From: JBFISM01 sp041608535
GTDB lineage: Bacteria > Actinomycetota > Acidimicrobiia > Spongiisociales > UBA5794
Direction: 5' to 3'
Assembly (NCBI GenBank): GCA_041608535.1
Contig: JBFISM010000025.1
Location: 1 to 32,566 of the forward strand
DNA: 32,566 nucleotides
Position numbers and translations under genes: made by a program. Below, piece after piece: positions 7,492 to 16,198 of this stretch; the stretch's first letter is position 1, and every line of letters starts with the position of its first letter. The notes under the pieces were generated by a model. The model did not search any database. It saw only the letters and a program-made list of their open reading frames with translations, and was not told where the DNA came from.

Positions 7492-9378
7492 CTATTGATC
7501 CTGGTTGTCGCCGGCGAGCGAAGCCAGCGACTGTCCGAGCCGGTCGAGCAGGCCCTGCTCCTCATCGAGCGGTATCTGGCGAAGCCCTGGTTCGAGTGGG
7601 ATCTGGCTTGCGGCCACCTCGCCGGTCCCGACTGTCGTCGTCGGCACCCAGCCGCGACGCGGCCGGGAGCCGAGGAGAACGGCCCCGACGAGCCGGCTCT
7701 TGCCGCCGGCGAACTGCGTTGCCAGCTGCCGGATGTGCTGTTGTCGGGTACGCCCGGTGGTGGCAACCACCACGTAGGCCGACACCAACCCGGTCATGAC
7801 ATAGGCGAACGGCGACAGCGCCGCAGGGCCAACCACCATGACGACATCGAACCGTGCGGCCGCGAGCTGAGTCAGCTCACGGAACGACTTCGAGGCAAGC
7901 GTGTCGACCGGATCGACCGAGCGAGGATCGCCGGGGAGCACGTGCAAGTTGGGCACCGGCTGGACGGTGCCTTCGAGCACAGCGCCGACCCGACCAGACA
8001 GCGCCATCTCATCCGAGTCATGGGCGATGAGATCGGCCAGCGTGGTGCCGCCCGACACGAGGTCGCGGTGGCTGGCGAGTGCTCCGATGTTGCCGTCGAT
8101 GAGCAACACCGAACGCCCGACATCGGCCAGGCTGACGGCAACGTCGTACACCAGGTCGGTGACCGCTTGGTCGGTCGCACCCAGACCCGTGAAGCCCACC
8201 GTCGACGGCCCTTGTGCGTGGAACAGCCCCAACACGGCAGAGCGCACGGTGCGGACACCGCCCTGGCGCGCCGTGCGGTAACGGCGGCCGCCGAAGCGAG
8301 TCGCGCTCTGCGGCATCTCGGCGAGCACCGGCATCTTGTCCATGTCCCCGGGCGTCCACACCGCCTCCCGAACCCGGTCGATGAAGATGATGGCGCCGAA
8401 CCCGAGCACGAAGCCACCGAGCAACCCGATGAAGCCGGCGAGCAGCGGGCTCGTCTCCGCCGGCGTCTCGTCTGTCGTGACGACGTCGGGATACTCTGAC
8501 GTCTCGGTGGGCCCGTCTTCGAGAGCCAGCAGCTCTTGGTACTGCGTTCCGATCTCCTGGAGACGGGCCGTCGCCGCCGCCTTCTCGAGCTCTTGGGCGG
8601 CGGTGAGCTCGAACTCCTCCTCCTCTGGTGGATCCGGCGTGAGAGCAGCTTGTTCCGCCTTGAGAGCGGCGAGCTGCGCTTCGATGAACTCCAGCTCGGC
8701 TTGCTTCTCCTCGAGGAACTCTTCGTCGGGTTCCTCCTCGGCCAGCTCGTCTTGGATCTCGGTCTGAATCGCACCGACGTTGGACGTGACCGCACCGATA
8801 CGGCTTCCGAGGACGTCGATCTTGGCCTGGATGTCGGCGGGGATCTCCGGCTCTTCCGGCGGTGGGGGTGGCTCATAGGCGGCCAGCTGATCCTGGATCT
8901 GGGCTGCTTCTTCGACGAGAGCGGCGATGGTCGCCTCGACATCGAGCGCCGTTGGATCGACCGCCCGGAAGTTCTCTCGCATCGTGTCGACGACGTCGAA
9001 GGCGGCTTCCTCGTTCGCTGCCGTGGCCTGGAACTCGACACGGCCTGCGTTGGGAAGCGCGACGATCTGGCCACCGCCCTCCTCGACGATGGCCGCGTTC
9101 GCCTCGTTGGCGAGAGCCTCGGCGGACTCGACGAGGGCCGACAACGCACCCGTATCGGCTCCGCCGCTGCCGCCCCGCCCTCCGGAAGCGGGTTCCGCCT
9201 CGCCGCTGGCCTCGTCCGAGGTGCTGAACTCGACGGTGGCGACCGCAGACCATCTCGGCTCGATGTTCGTGTTGGCGACATCGATGAACGCATAGGCAGC
9301 GACGGCGCCGATGAGACCAGCAATGACGATGATCCACCAGCGGGCGCGGGCCATGCGGCGAAGCCGGCTCAGTTCCAT
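7492..9378 (-). CDS. Wzz-type chain-length protein with degenerate BY-kinase-like domain
   Basis: A 628-residue polysaccharide co-polymerase-like membrane protein. Transmembrane segment 1 is at about 14-32. The extracytoplasmic part (35-310) has two acidic, Gln/Glu-rich coiled-coil stretches (150-170 and 205-285), and transmembrane segment 2 is at about 312-333. The cytoplasmic part (390-575) follows the CpsD/BY-kinase layout, but the Walker A position reads TGLGATDQAVTD without GK[ST], the Walker A' strand VLLIDGN lacks the second Asp, and the Walker B strand ends VVGPA instead of D-x-P. The tail has no tyrosine cluster. It probably sets chain length without kinase activity. It follows the CapD-like gene after 4 bases, with GGAG about 8 bases before its ATG. 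Confidence 0.82.
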   Translation of the reverse strand: MELSRLRRMARARWWIIVIAGLIGAVAAYAFIDVANTNIEPRWSAVATVEFSTSDEASGEAEPASGGRGGSGGADTGALSALVESAEALANEANAAIVEEGGGQIVALPNAGRVEFQATAANEEAAFDVVDTMRENFRAVDPTALDVEATIAALVEEAAQIQDQLAAYEPPPPPEEPEIPADIQAKIDVLGSRIGAVTSNVGAIQTEIQDELAEEEPDEEFLEEKQAELEFIEAQLAALKAEQAALTPDPPEEEEFELTAAQELEKAAATARLQEIGTQYQELLALEDGPTETSEYPDVVTTDETPAETSPLLAGFIGLLGGFVLGFGAIIFIDRVREAVWTPGDMDKMPVLAEMPQSATRFGGRRYRTARQGGVRTVRSAVLGLFHAQGPSTVGFTGLGATDQAVTDLVYDVAVSLADVGRSVLLIDGNIGALASHRDLVSGGTTLADLIAHDSDEMALSGRVGAVLEGTVQPVPNLHVLPGDPRSVDPVDTLASKSFRELTQLAAARFDVVMVVGPAALSPFAYVMTGLVSAYVVVATTGRTRQQHIRQLATQFAGGKSRLVGAVLLGSRPRRGWVPTTTVGTGEVAASQIPLEPGLRQIPLDEEQGLLDRLGQSLASLAGDNQDQ

Positions 9379-9382
9379 GTTT

Positions 9383-11308
9383 TCAGCTCCAGGTGGCGAC
9401 GTCTCTCAAACCTGTCGACTCGGCAACAACGATCGGTTGCGCCGAGCGGGCCACGCTGTGAACGATCTCGGCCACAGCGTGTCGCTCACCTGAGTCTGCC
9501 AGATCGCGAAGCAAATGTAGGTAGTGGTTGAGGGCAACCTTGTCGGGCTCACCCAGCGACGCCTTGTTGATCTGCGGATGGGCACTCGGAACCAGGGGGC
9601 CGGCGGAGAGCGTCTCCTCCAGCTTCTCCCCCGGACGCATGCCCACGATCTCGATGTCGACGTCGCGGCCGGGCACCATCCCGGACAGACGAATCAGCCG
9701 GGACGCGAGATCGATGATCTTCACCGGTTCGCCCATGTCGAGCACGAAGACCTCCCCGCCCGACGCCATGGCCCCTGCCTGCAGCACGAGTTGCACCGCC
9801 TCGGGGATGGTCATGAAGTACCGGGACATTCTCGGATCGGTCACCGTCACGGGTCCACCACTCTCGATCTGGCGCATGAAGGTCGGAACAACGCTGCCCC
9901 GACTGCCCAGCACGTTGCCGAAGCGGACTGCGCTGTAGATGCCCCCGCTCGACTCGCCGTCGCATGCCGATTGGATGAGCATCTCGGCGATGCGCTTCGT
10001 GGCGCCCATCACGCTCGAAGGATCGACTGCCTTGTCGGTGGAGATGAGCACGAACCGTCGCACACCGAGCTTTCGGGCGGCACGAACCACGTTCTCCGTC
10101 CCCGTCACATTCGTCTTGACTGCTTCCTCGGGGCACTCCTCCAGGATCGGCACGTGCTTGTGCGCGGCGGCGTGGAACACGACTTCCGGCCGGTAGCGTT
10201 CGAAGGCATTGCTCACACCGCTGGCATCGCGCACGTCGCAGAGCACGGGTGTCGGTGTGCGACCCGTCACCATCCACTCGGGCATGGCGTCGTGGAGGTG
10301 GGTCTCGTCGTTGTCGAGGGCGAACACCGTGGTGCCGGCAAACTGCAGGCACTGCTTGACGATCTCGGAGCCGATCGAGCCACCCGCCCCCGTGACCATG
10401 ATGCGGCGTCCCTCGAGCATGTCTGCAACCGGGCTCAGGTCGGTGTGGACGGTCGGGCGAGGAAGCAGGTCCGCAACCTCGATGTTGCGGATCGCTTCCG
10501 CTACGTGACCGGTGAGCAATGCGTTGAGATCAGGGACGATGCGGAGCGCGACGTCCACCGACACGCAGGCGTCGACGAGCGCTCGCAGCGTGGAATCCGG
10601 GGCCTCGGTCGCCACGATCACCTGGTCGATGTCGTAGGTGTCGACGAGATCCGGGATCAGGTCGAGACCGGACCACACCGGGAGCCCCACCAAGCGCCGG
10701 GCGTGACGGGTTCCATCGGCCAGCGTCACGAACCCCACGACATCGGTGACCGGCTTCAGCTCCGGGGCCTGGCGGGCCAGCACGGCCGCCGGCCGCCCCA
10801 CACCGACGATGAGTGCCCGCACCGACGGTGCGTTGACACCCGACATCTTCTTGAGCGAGAACATGCGGGACCGGAACCGAACGGCTCCCATCCCCAAGAG
10901 CGCAAACATCGCACCGGTGAGCACGACACCCATCGGGATTGGCTGATCCACGTTGAAGGCGTCGCGTGCGATGACGAGAGTCGAGAACACGACGGTGCCT
11001 GCGGCAACGGCGGCAAACGCCACCCGCATCGCCTCCGCCACCGAGGCGTACTCCCAGACGTGACCGTATGCACCGAAGATGACATTGGCGAGGAGATGGA
11101 TGAGCACGACCATCGGCAAGACACGCCACAGACCGGGCCACCACTCGGCGGATGCATCGAGACCCTCGGCGAATCGGGCAACGAGCCCGAAAACGTACGC
11201 CATCGCGATGATGAACGCATCGATGAGTGCGAACGAGACGTCCGCCCGCACTCGAGCCGCATTCTGCGCCAACGCTCGCCGCCAATGCGGTGTACTCATG
11301 TCCCCCAT
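9383..11308 (-). CDS. Nucleotide-sugar 4,6-dehydratase, FlaA1/CapD/WbpM type, membrane-bound
   Basis: A 641-residue protein with four N-terminal membrane segments (about 27-45, 62-80, 96-114, 126-144), a first CoA-binding/Rossmann-like domain (165-260) and a second, catalytic short-chain dehydrogenase domain. The NAD loop is TGAGGSIGSEI (306-316), and the active-site stretch is STDKAVDPSSVMGATKR (423-439), with Met in place of the usual Tyr and Lys438. That pattern is typical of UDP-GlcNAc 4,6-dehydratases such as WbpM, which feed amino-deoxy sugars into polysaccharides. The first ATG (11308) is preceded by AGGGGAAG at suitable distance. It opens the minus-strand operon running through the Wzz-like, sulfotransferase, deacetylase and kinase-fold genes. 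Confidence 0.92.
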   Translation of the reverse strand: MGDMSTPHWRRALAQNAARVRADVSFALIDAFIIAMAYVFGLVARFAEGLDASAEWWPGLWRVLPMVVLIHLLANVIFGAYGHVWEYASVAEAMRVAFAAVAAGTVVFSTLVIARDAFNVDQPIPMGVVLTGAMFALLGMGAVRFRSRMFSLKKMSGVNAPSVRALIVGVGRPAAVLARQAPELKPVTDVVGFVTLADGTRHARRLVGLPVWSGLDLIPDLVDTYDIDQVIVATEAPDSTLRALVDACVSVDVALRIVPDLNALLTGHVAEAIRNIEVADLLPRPTVHTDLSPVADMLEGRRIMVTGAGGSIGSEIVKQCLQFAGTTVFALDNDETHLHDAMPEWMVTGRTPTPVLCDVRDASGVSNAFERYRPEVVFHAAAHKHVPILEECPEEAVKTNVTGTENVVRAARKLGVRRFVLISTDKAVDPSSVMGATKRIAEMLIQSACDGESSGGIYSAVRFGNVLGSRGSVVPTFMRQIESGGPVTVTDPRMSRYFMTIPEAVQLVLQAGAMASGGEVFVLDMGEPVKIIDLASRLIRLSGMVPGRDVDIEIVGMRPGEKLEETLSAGPLVPSAHPQINKASLGEPDKVALNHYLHLLRDLADSGERHAVAEIVHSVARSAQPIVVAESTGLRDVATWS

Positions 11309-11448
11309 GTGCTCTTCCCCTGCTGCTAGTCCCCTGCGCAGCTTGTCGGGTCGGTCCCCTACGCCCCCACGAGAGAGCGCACCTGACCCGGCAACCCCTG
11401 TTCTCCATACCGTCGTGACCGAGAGACTCTCTCCAGGCCACGGAGCAG

Positions 11449-11477
11449 ATCGTACCGACGCACCCTTAACGTGACCA
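11449..11477 (-). promoter_or_regulatory. Candidate promoter of the CapD-like operon
   Basis: Read on the minus strand: TGGTCA (11477-11472), a 17-base spacer, then TACGAT (11454-11449), each matching the sigma-70-type consensus at 4 of 6 positions. Transcription would start near 11442, giving a 5' leader of about 133 bases before the ATG at 11308. The position fits an array of phased motifs that begins 14 bases upstream of the -35 element. Confidence 0.4.
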
Positions 11478-11491
11478 CCGATTCAGCGCGA

Positions 11492-11550
11492 TTTGAGGCA
11501 CTTTTGGGCACATTTGAGGCGATCGACCTAGATACGAGGCTCTTTGGAGG
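11492..11550. repeat. Five helically phased 8-bp motifs, putative regulator-binding array
   Basis: Related 8-mers on the plus strand are TTTGAGGC (11492), TTTTGGGC (11502), TTTGAGGC (11513), TACGAGGC (11533) and TTTGGAGG (11543). Start-to-start distances are 10, 11, 20 and 10, close to whole helical turns, so all copies face the same side of the DNA. The gap at the missing fourth position is filled by GATCGACCTA, a 10-mer also present upstream of the minus-strand operon at 4519. The array lies in the 517-bp space between two divergent glycan genes. Confidence 0.5.
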
Positions 11551-11665
11551 CATATGCTCGGGTCTGCGTCACCTTGGCGGACGTCCGTTCGTCCAAACAC
11601 CGAGGTGAGAGCCGGTGTCGACCGGCTCCGGGCGAGTCTGCGCTCGCCACGGAACGGCCCTGATT

Positions 11666-11705
11666 GGGGCAAACTGGGGGATGGTTTGGGTACACAATTG
11701 GGGGG
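11666..11705 (+). other. Four consecutive G-tracts, possible G-quadruplex
   Basis: Runs of 4, 5, 3 and 6 G are separated by 6, 7 and 9 bases on the plus strand, 120 bases before the glycosyltransferase start. This meets a relaxed G4 pattern (last loop longer than 7). The rest of 11309-11825 shows no convincing gene; a 91-codon frame at 11554 has poor codon usage. Confidence 0.35.
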
Positions 11706-11825
11706 AACGAGCGTGGGGTCGCTGCATTGGTGGTTCATCGCCCATGGCGGGTGCTCGGGAATCACGCATAAGCTCGCACAGCACATGAGGCAGACGCAGA
11801 CCCCAAACGGGCGAACGGAGCGAGC

Positions 11826-12923
11826 ATGAGCGCTCCGACCATCGTCGTTGCCATCAAGGGGATGGGTCTCGGAGGTGCCGAGATGCTGATCGCCGAGAGC
11901 GCCCGGTTCTGGGATCGCAGCCGCTTCGATTACCGGGTCGCTTATGCGCTTCCGTGGAAGAACCAATTGGTGCCGACACTGGACGACCTCGGGATACCCG
12001 TGACGTGCTTGGGCACCCGTCGCGGCATGACGCCAACGAGCTGGCTCCGCCTACGCCGTGAGGTCACCGGGCACAACGCCGCCCTGGTGCACGCCCATCT
12101 GCCGGCCATGGGAGCAGTTGCACGGGTCGTCTCGCCGGTCCCGGTCGTGTACACGGAGCACAACGTGGCAGCGTCGTACCGGCGCCCGGTACAACTGGTG
12201 AATCGGCTCACCTACGCCCGCAACATCGCGGTGACGGCGGTCTCCGATGCGGTGGCGACTTCGATAGCCCACTATCCGGGACCAGCCGCCGAGATCGTGC
12301 CGAACGGCGTCGCCGTGAGCGTTTCCGACCGCGAGAGAGCGGCGATCCGGCAGGAACTCGGACTTCATCCCGGTGCGCCACTCATCGTCCACGTCGGCAA
12401 CATCCGTCCGCACAAGGGCCACAGCAACCTGGTGGCCGCCGCGGGACATCTCCGGGTGTCCGTTCCCGAGGCAATGGTCGTATCGATCGGGGGCGAGAAG
12501 AACAAGGGTGACCTCGACAGGGTGCGACGAGAGGCGGCTGCTGCCGGGGTCGAAGCGAACCTGCGCTTCCTGGGTCGGCGCACCGATGCGCTCTCCTTCA
12601 TCGCCGCCGCCGATGTCTTCCTCAACCCCAGCGACTTCGAGGGTCTCCCGGTTGCGATACTCGAGGCGATGGCACTGGACACACCGGTGGTGGCCACCAA
12701 CGTCGGGGGCGTTCCCGGTGTGATCCAAGACGGTGTGACGGGGGTTCTCGTCCCGCCCCAGGACCCGGTGGCACTCGCCGCCGGGGTCGCACGCGTCCTG
12801 GGAGACGATGCCGAGGCGAAGTCGCTGGCCGATGCGGCGCACCGACTCATCGAGACCGACTACAGCCTCGAAGCCATGGTGCGGACGATGGAATCCATCT
12901 ATGCGCGAGTCCTCGGTGCCTGA
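11826..12923 (+). CDS. Glycosyltransferase family 4 protein
   Basis: A complete GT-B glycosyltransferase of 365 residues. The N-terminal acceptor domain begins with the usual IKGMGLGGAEM loop (residues 10-20). The C-terminal donor domain has IVHVGNIRPHKGH (around 187-199) and the nucleotide-sugar-binding NPSDFEGLPVAILEAMALDTPVV region (about 262-285). GGAG six bases before the ATG supports this start. It is the first gene of a plus-strand run with the GNAT gene and the polymerase-like membrane gene, diverging from the CapD-like operon. Donor and acceptor sugars are unknown. Confidence 0.92.
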   Translation: MSAPTIVVAIKGMGLGGAEMLIAESARFWDRSRFDYRVAYALPWKNQLVPTLDDLGIPVTCLGTRRGMTPTSWLRLRREVTGHNAALVHAHLPAMGAVARVVSPVPVVYTEHNVAASYRRPVQLVNRLTYARNIAVTAVSDAVATSIAHYPGPAAEIVPNGVAVSVSDRERAAIRQELGLHPGAPLIVHVGNIRPHKGHSNLVAAAGHLRVSVPEAMVVSIGGEKNKGDLDRVRREAAAAGVEANLRFLGRRTDALSFIAAADVFLNPSDFEGLPVAILEAMALDTPVVATNVGGVPGVIQDGVTGVLVPPQDPVALAAGVARVLGDDAEAKSLADAAHRLIETDYSLEAMVRTMESIYARVLGA

Positions 12924-13872
12924 CACCAAGATCGCGGTGCGGGCCTATGCCGACGAGGACCTCGACGACGTCCTCGATCTGTTGCGAGCCTCGCTCGGAG
13001 AGTCGGCGCTGCTGCGGCGAACGACCGAGTTGTTCACCTGGAAGCACTTCGAGAACCCGTTTGGGCGTTCCATCCTGCTCGTGGCCGAAGCCGACGATCG
13101 CATCGTCGGGTTGCGTGCGTTCATGCGGTGGACGCTGCGCACAGCCGATGGGGCCGAGTTTGCCTGTGTCCGCGCAGTGGACACGGCCACACATCCCCAA
13201 TACCAGCGCCGTGGGATCTTTCGCAGTCTCACCGAAGCCGCCGTGTCCGAGGCCAAGGCGCAGGGCGTCGACATGGTCTTCAACACTCCGAACCCCAAGT
13301 CGGGAGCCGGATACCTCACCATGGGTTGGCACGCCGTAGGCGCGATCGGGGTGCTGGCGGCGCCCTGTCTCGGTGTCTTTCGACCGGGTCCCGACGAGGA
13401 CTCGGTCCCCGACCCATCCGAGGTTCTGCGCAACCCGGAGCCTGCGGAGGATCTCGATGTGACCGACCGCACACCGCGGGGGCTGCGCACACCGCGCACC
13501 GACGAGTACCTCCGGTGGCGGTTCGCCGGCCATCCGACCGCTCACTACCTCCGCATCGATGCCGGCGACACCACCTGCGTGGTACGACCCAATGTGCGCA
13601 ACGGCCGACGCGAACTGGTGCTGTCCGACGTGTTTGGCCCGCACCCGTCACGCGCCATTCGCAAGACCTGGCGGGCCAGCCGGGCCGCCTACATGGCAGG
13701 ATGGTTCGCTCAGGACACACCGGAACGACGTGCGGCTACTCGATCGGGGATGATCCCCGTCCCCCGCCTCACCACGCTCACACTGGTGGCACGGCCCCTG
13801 CGACGACTCCCACTCGACACCACCTCGCTACGCTCGTGGGACTTCGCCTCGAGCGATTTGGAGCTGTTGTGA
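12901..13872 (+). CDS. GNAT-family N-acyltransferase of polysaccharide locus
   Basis: A protein of 323 residues from the ATG at 12901; a GTG at 12916 is an equally plausible start (318 residues), and both overlap the upstream glycosyltransferase end. The GNAT fold runs from IAVRAYADEDLDDVLDLL. The acetyl-CoA-binding motif A is AVDTATHPQYQRRGIFRSL (about 95-115), with the R-R-G-I-F pyrophosphate loop, and is followed by MVFNTPNPKSGAGYLTMGW. The C-terminal half (RTDEYLRWRFAGHPTAHYL) resembles the second domain of long GNATs often found in exopolysaccharide loci. It probably acylates an amino sugar precursor. Its stop overlaps the next start as GTGA. Confidence 0.8.
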   Translation: MRESSVPDTKIAVRAYADEDLDDVLDLLRASLGESALLRRTTELFTWKHFENPFGRSILLVAEADDRIVGLRAFMRWTLRTADGAEFACVRAVDTATHPQYQRRGIFRSLTEAAVSEAKAQGVDMVFNTPNPKSGAGYLTMGWHAVGAIGVLAAPCLGVFRPGPDEDSVPDPSEVLRNPEPAEDLDVTDRTPRGLRTPRTDEYLRWRFAGHPTAHYLRIDAGDTTCVVRPNVRNGRRELVLSDVFGPHPSRAIRKTWRASRAAYMAGWFAQDTPERRAATRSGMIPVPRLTTLTLVARPLRRLPLDTTSLRSWDFASSDLELL

Positions 13873-15239
13873 TCAGGACCTTCATCCCCATGGGGGGCGT
13901 GCTCGTGCTCATTTGGGCGTTGTTCTTCACCGCCACGACCGGCTCTGAGCACATCTCGGCAGTCCTCGTGGTCATCGTGGCCGCCATCGTGTTCGCCTTC
14001 GTCGGCAATGCCATGGTCACCGAGGAGGACCGGACATGGCTGCCGTCGATGGTCATGGCGGGCTACACCGCCAAGATCGTCGCATCATGGGTGCGGTGGT
14101 GGGTGCTCGTCGACTTCTACGGCGGTTCTGGCGATGCAGTGGGGTATCACGGACGAGGGAACGAGTACGCACCGCTGTGGCGATCGTTCGACCCGCCCGA
14201 CATGCAGATTGGGACCGAGGCGATGGAAGGCCTCACCGGTCTCGTCTATTTCCTCTACATCCCAAACTTCCTCGGCGGCTTCTTCCTGTTCGCCTCACTT
14301 GCGTTCGTTGGGCAACTGTTCCTCTATGCAGCCTTCCGTGCCGCACCCATCTCCCGCCGGCTCAAGTGGTATGCGGTGATGATCTTCTTCGTACCCAACA
14401 TCGTCTACTGGCCCTCCAGCATCGGCAAGGAGGCGCTGATGTTTCTCGGGATCGGCGTTGCCTCCTATGGCGTCGCCAAGCTGCTCCGGAATGGATCGAT
14501 GGCCTCGCTCATCCCCATCGGCTTCGGATTGGCCCTCACCGCAGCGATCCGCCCCCACATCGCCGGGCTGGTGGCGGTATCGGCGACCGTGGCGTTGCTC
14601 TTCGCCAAAGGCCCCGGCGTGGCCGAGTTCCCGGCGCGACGGCTGACGCTGCTCGTGTTCGTCGGAGGGGCACTCACCGTGCTCACGTTTGTCGCTGCCG
14701 CAAACTTCGGAATCAGCCTGGAAAGCCTCGACGAGCTCGACGGTTCGGTGGACGATTTCGTGGGCACTGTGGAAGACAACACCACCACGGGTGGCTCAGC
14801 CGTCGAAGGCGGCTTCATCTCGAGCCCGCTCGAATTCCCGGAGGCTGCGCTGAAAGTGCTCTTCCGGCCGTTACCCAACGAAGCGCACAACGCACCCGCC
14901 CTGGCAAGCAGTCTGGAGGGCGCCCTGTTGTTGCTGCTCTTCGTGGTCAAGAGCCCCGGCATCTTGCGACGGATCTTCACCATGCGCCGCGATCCCTACA
15001 CCTTGTATGCGTTCGTCTACACGATCGGCTTCGTCATCGCCTTCTCTGCGTTCAACAACCTGGGACTGATGGCCAGAGAGCGATCGCAGGTGATGCCATT
15101 CTTCATGCAGCTCATCCTGGTGTTGGGATGGGGACCACCCCCGGAGCCGGAAGCCGAGCCCGAGGTCGAGCTGGACACGGTAGACAGCCTGTTTACAGAC
15201 ACCGGCGCCCTCACTGAGCAACCCGTGAGGATGGCCTAG
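13869..15239 (+). CDS. Multi-pass membrane protein, probable polysaccharide polymerase
   Basis: A 456-residue integral membrane protein with about ten hydrophobic segments. The GTG at 13869 overlaps the GNAT stop (GTGA); a longer in-frame reading beginning at 13128 runs antisense-like through the GNAT gene and is not credible. The loop IVYWPSSIGKEALMFLGIG near residue 180 resembles the F/Y-W-x-S-x-x-G-K-E signature I associate with Wzy/EpsG-like proteins in actinobacterial capsule loci. A large extracytoplasmic loop (about 285-330) is Asp/Glu/Thr-rich. It is the only polymerase candidate in the window, which supports the role, but sequence alone does not prove it. Its TAG stop shares the CTAG tetranucleotide with the stop of the convergent gene. 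Confidence 0.6.
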   Translation: MIRTFIPMGGVLVLIWALFFTATTGSEHISAVLVVIVAAIVFAFVGNAMVTEEDRTWLPSMVMAGYTAKIVASWVRWWVLVDFYGGSGDAVGYHGRGNEYAPLWRSFDPPDMQIGTEAMEGLTGLVYFLYIPNFLGGFFLFASLAFVGQLFLYAAFRAAPISRRLKWYAVMIFFVPNIVYWPSSIGKEALMFLGIGVASYGVAKLLRNGSMASLIPIGFGLALTAAIRPHIAGLVAVSATVALLFAKGPGVAEFPARRLTLLVFVGGALTVLTFVAAANFGISLESLDELDGSVDDFVGTVEDNTTTGGSAVEGGFISSPLEFPEAALKVLFRPLPNEAHNAPALASSLEGALLLLLFVVKSPGILRRIFTMRRDPYTLYAFVYTIGFVIAFSAFNNLGLMARERSQVMPFFMQLILVLGWGPPPEPEAEPEVELDTVDSLFTDTGALTEQPVRMA

Positions 15240-16198
15240 CGCACCGGGCGAATGAACCCGGCCCGTTGCAGAACCAACAAGAACCCTGCGAGCAGCGCAA
15301 CCTCCAGCAAGATGGTGGTCACCGGGGCGGTCAACCGATCGGCCACGATCACGTACCCGGCGATGAGGAACTGCGTGGCCGCAGCGAGCAAGGCGACGTC
15401 GGCGACGCGAGTACCGCGATCCACGAGCTGGTCGTAGACGTGGCTGCGATCACCGCCGAACATCTCGGTCCCGGCGAGCTTGCGGCGCATGAGGCTCACC
15501 ACGAGGTCCACGGCAAACACCCCGAGCAAGCCGGCGCCAACGACGATTTCGAGCTCAGCCGCTCGCGGCGCCGACACCAGGGCGCCGTAGGCCAGAAAGA
15601 TCCCGATCGTGTACGCACCGTTGTCGCCGAGGAACATCTTCGCCGGCGGCCAGTTCCACACGAGAAAGCCCGCAATCGCGGCCGCCAGCACCACGCCGTA
15701 ACCGCCGTCGAGTCCCCGGGATACTGCGAGCACCGCATATCCGGCGGCTGCCACGAGCGCCGCACCGCCGGCGAGACCGTCCAGGCCATCGAACAGATTC
15801 ACCGCATTGACCGCAACCACGACGAGCACGATCCCGAGCACCACGCTGCGTACACCACCCGGCAGTGATGGGACATCGCTCCCCACGGCGAGAATCACCC
15901 CCGCGGCGATCTCGACGACGAGACGCAGCAGCGGGCTGAGACCGATCCTGTCATCGACCAGCCCGAGAACCAACAAGACGAGCGACGCGATCAGCAGCGC
16001 CGGGTCGAAGCGACCGGCAGCGAACATCCCCCAATGCACGGCCACGAAGATGGCGACCCCGCCGAGCGGCACCGCCGGGGCCTCGTGGGGCTTGAGGAAC
16101 CCGTCCGGTTCGTCGACGAAACCGAGATGGGGGCCCAGACGGATGAGCCCGGCGCTGCCGACGAGTGCCACCACCAGCGCTAGTGCTCCGGCGACCAC
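15236..16198 (-). CDS. WecA/MraY-family phospho-sugar transferase (undecaprenyl-phosphate)
   Basis: A 320-residue polyprenyl-phosphate sugar-1-phosphate transferase with about ten membrane helices. It would start the glycan on the lipid carrier. Family motifs are complete: LVDDRIGLSP with Asp82/Asp83, NAVNLFDGLDGLAGG (131-145) with the catalytic-site Asp residues, MFLGDNGAYTIG (188-199), and the cytoplasmic loop GGDRSHVYDQLVDRG (248-262) that corresponds to the HIHH-type loop. The GTG start at 16198 overlaps the end of the upstream glycosyltransferase-GNAT gene by 19 bases. A later GTG pair at codons 9-10 is possible. Confidence 0.9.
   Translation of the reverse strand: MVAGALALVVALVGSAGLIRLGPHLGFVDEPDGFLKPHEAPAVPLGGVAIFVAVHWGMFAAGRFDPALLIASLVLLVLGLVDDRIGLSPLLRLVVEIAAGVILAVGSDVPSLPGGVRSVVLGIVLVVVAVNAVNLFDGLDGLAGGAALVAAAGYAVLAVSRGLDGGYGVVLAAAIAGFLVWNWPPAKMFLGDNGAYTIGIFLAYGALVSAPRAAELEIVVGAGLLGVFAVDLVVSLMRRKLAGTEMFGGDRSHVYDQLVDRGTRVADVALLAAATQFLIAGYVIVADRLTAPVTTILLEVALLAGFLLVLQRAGFIRPVR

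Noticed and set aside
11554..11829. 91-codon frame whose stop overlaps the glycosyltransferase ATG, preceded by GGAGG
   Set aside because: The GGAGG is only three bases from the ATG, third codon positions are far less GC-rich than in neighbours, and the product is low in hydrophobic residues with no recognisable motif. The GGAGG also belongs to the phased array.
13128..13868. N-terminal extension of the polymerase-like membrane protein
   Set aside because: It is a shadow of the GNAT gene with Arg/His-rich translation; the membrane protein begins at the GTGA overlap.
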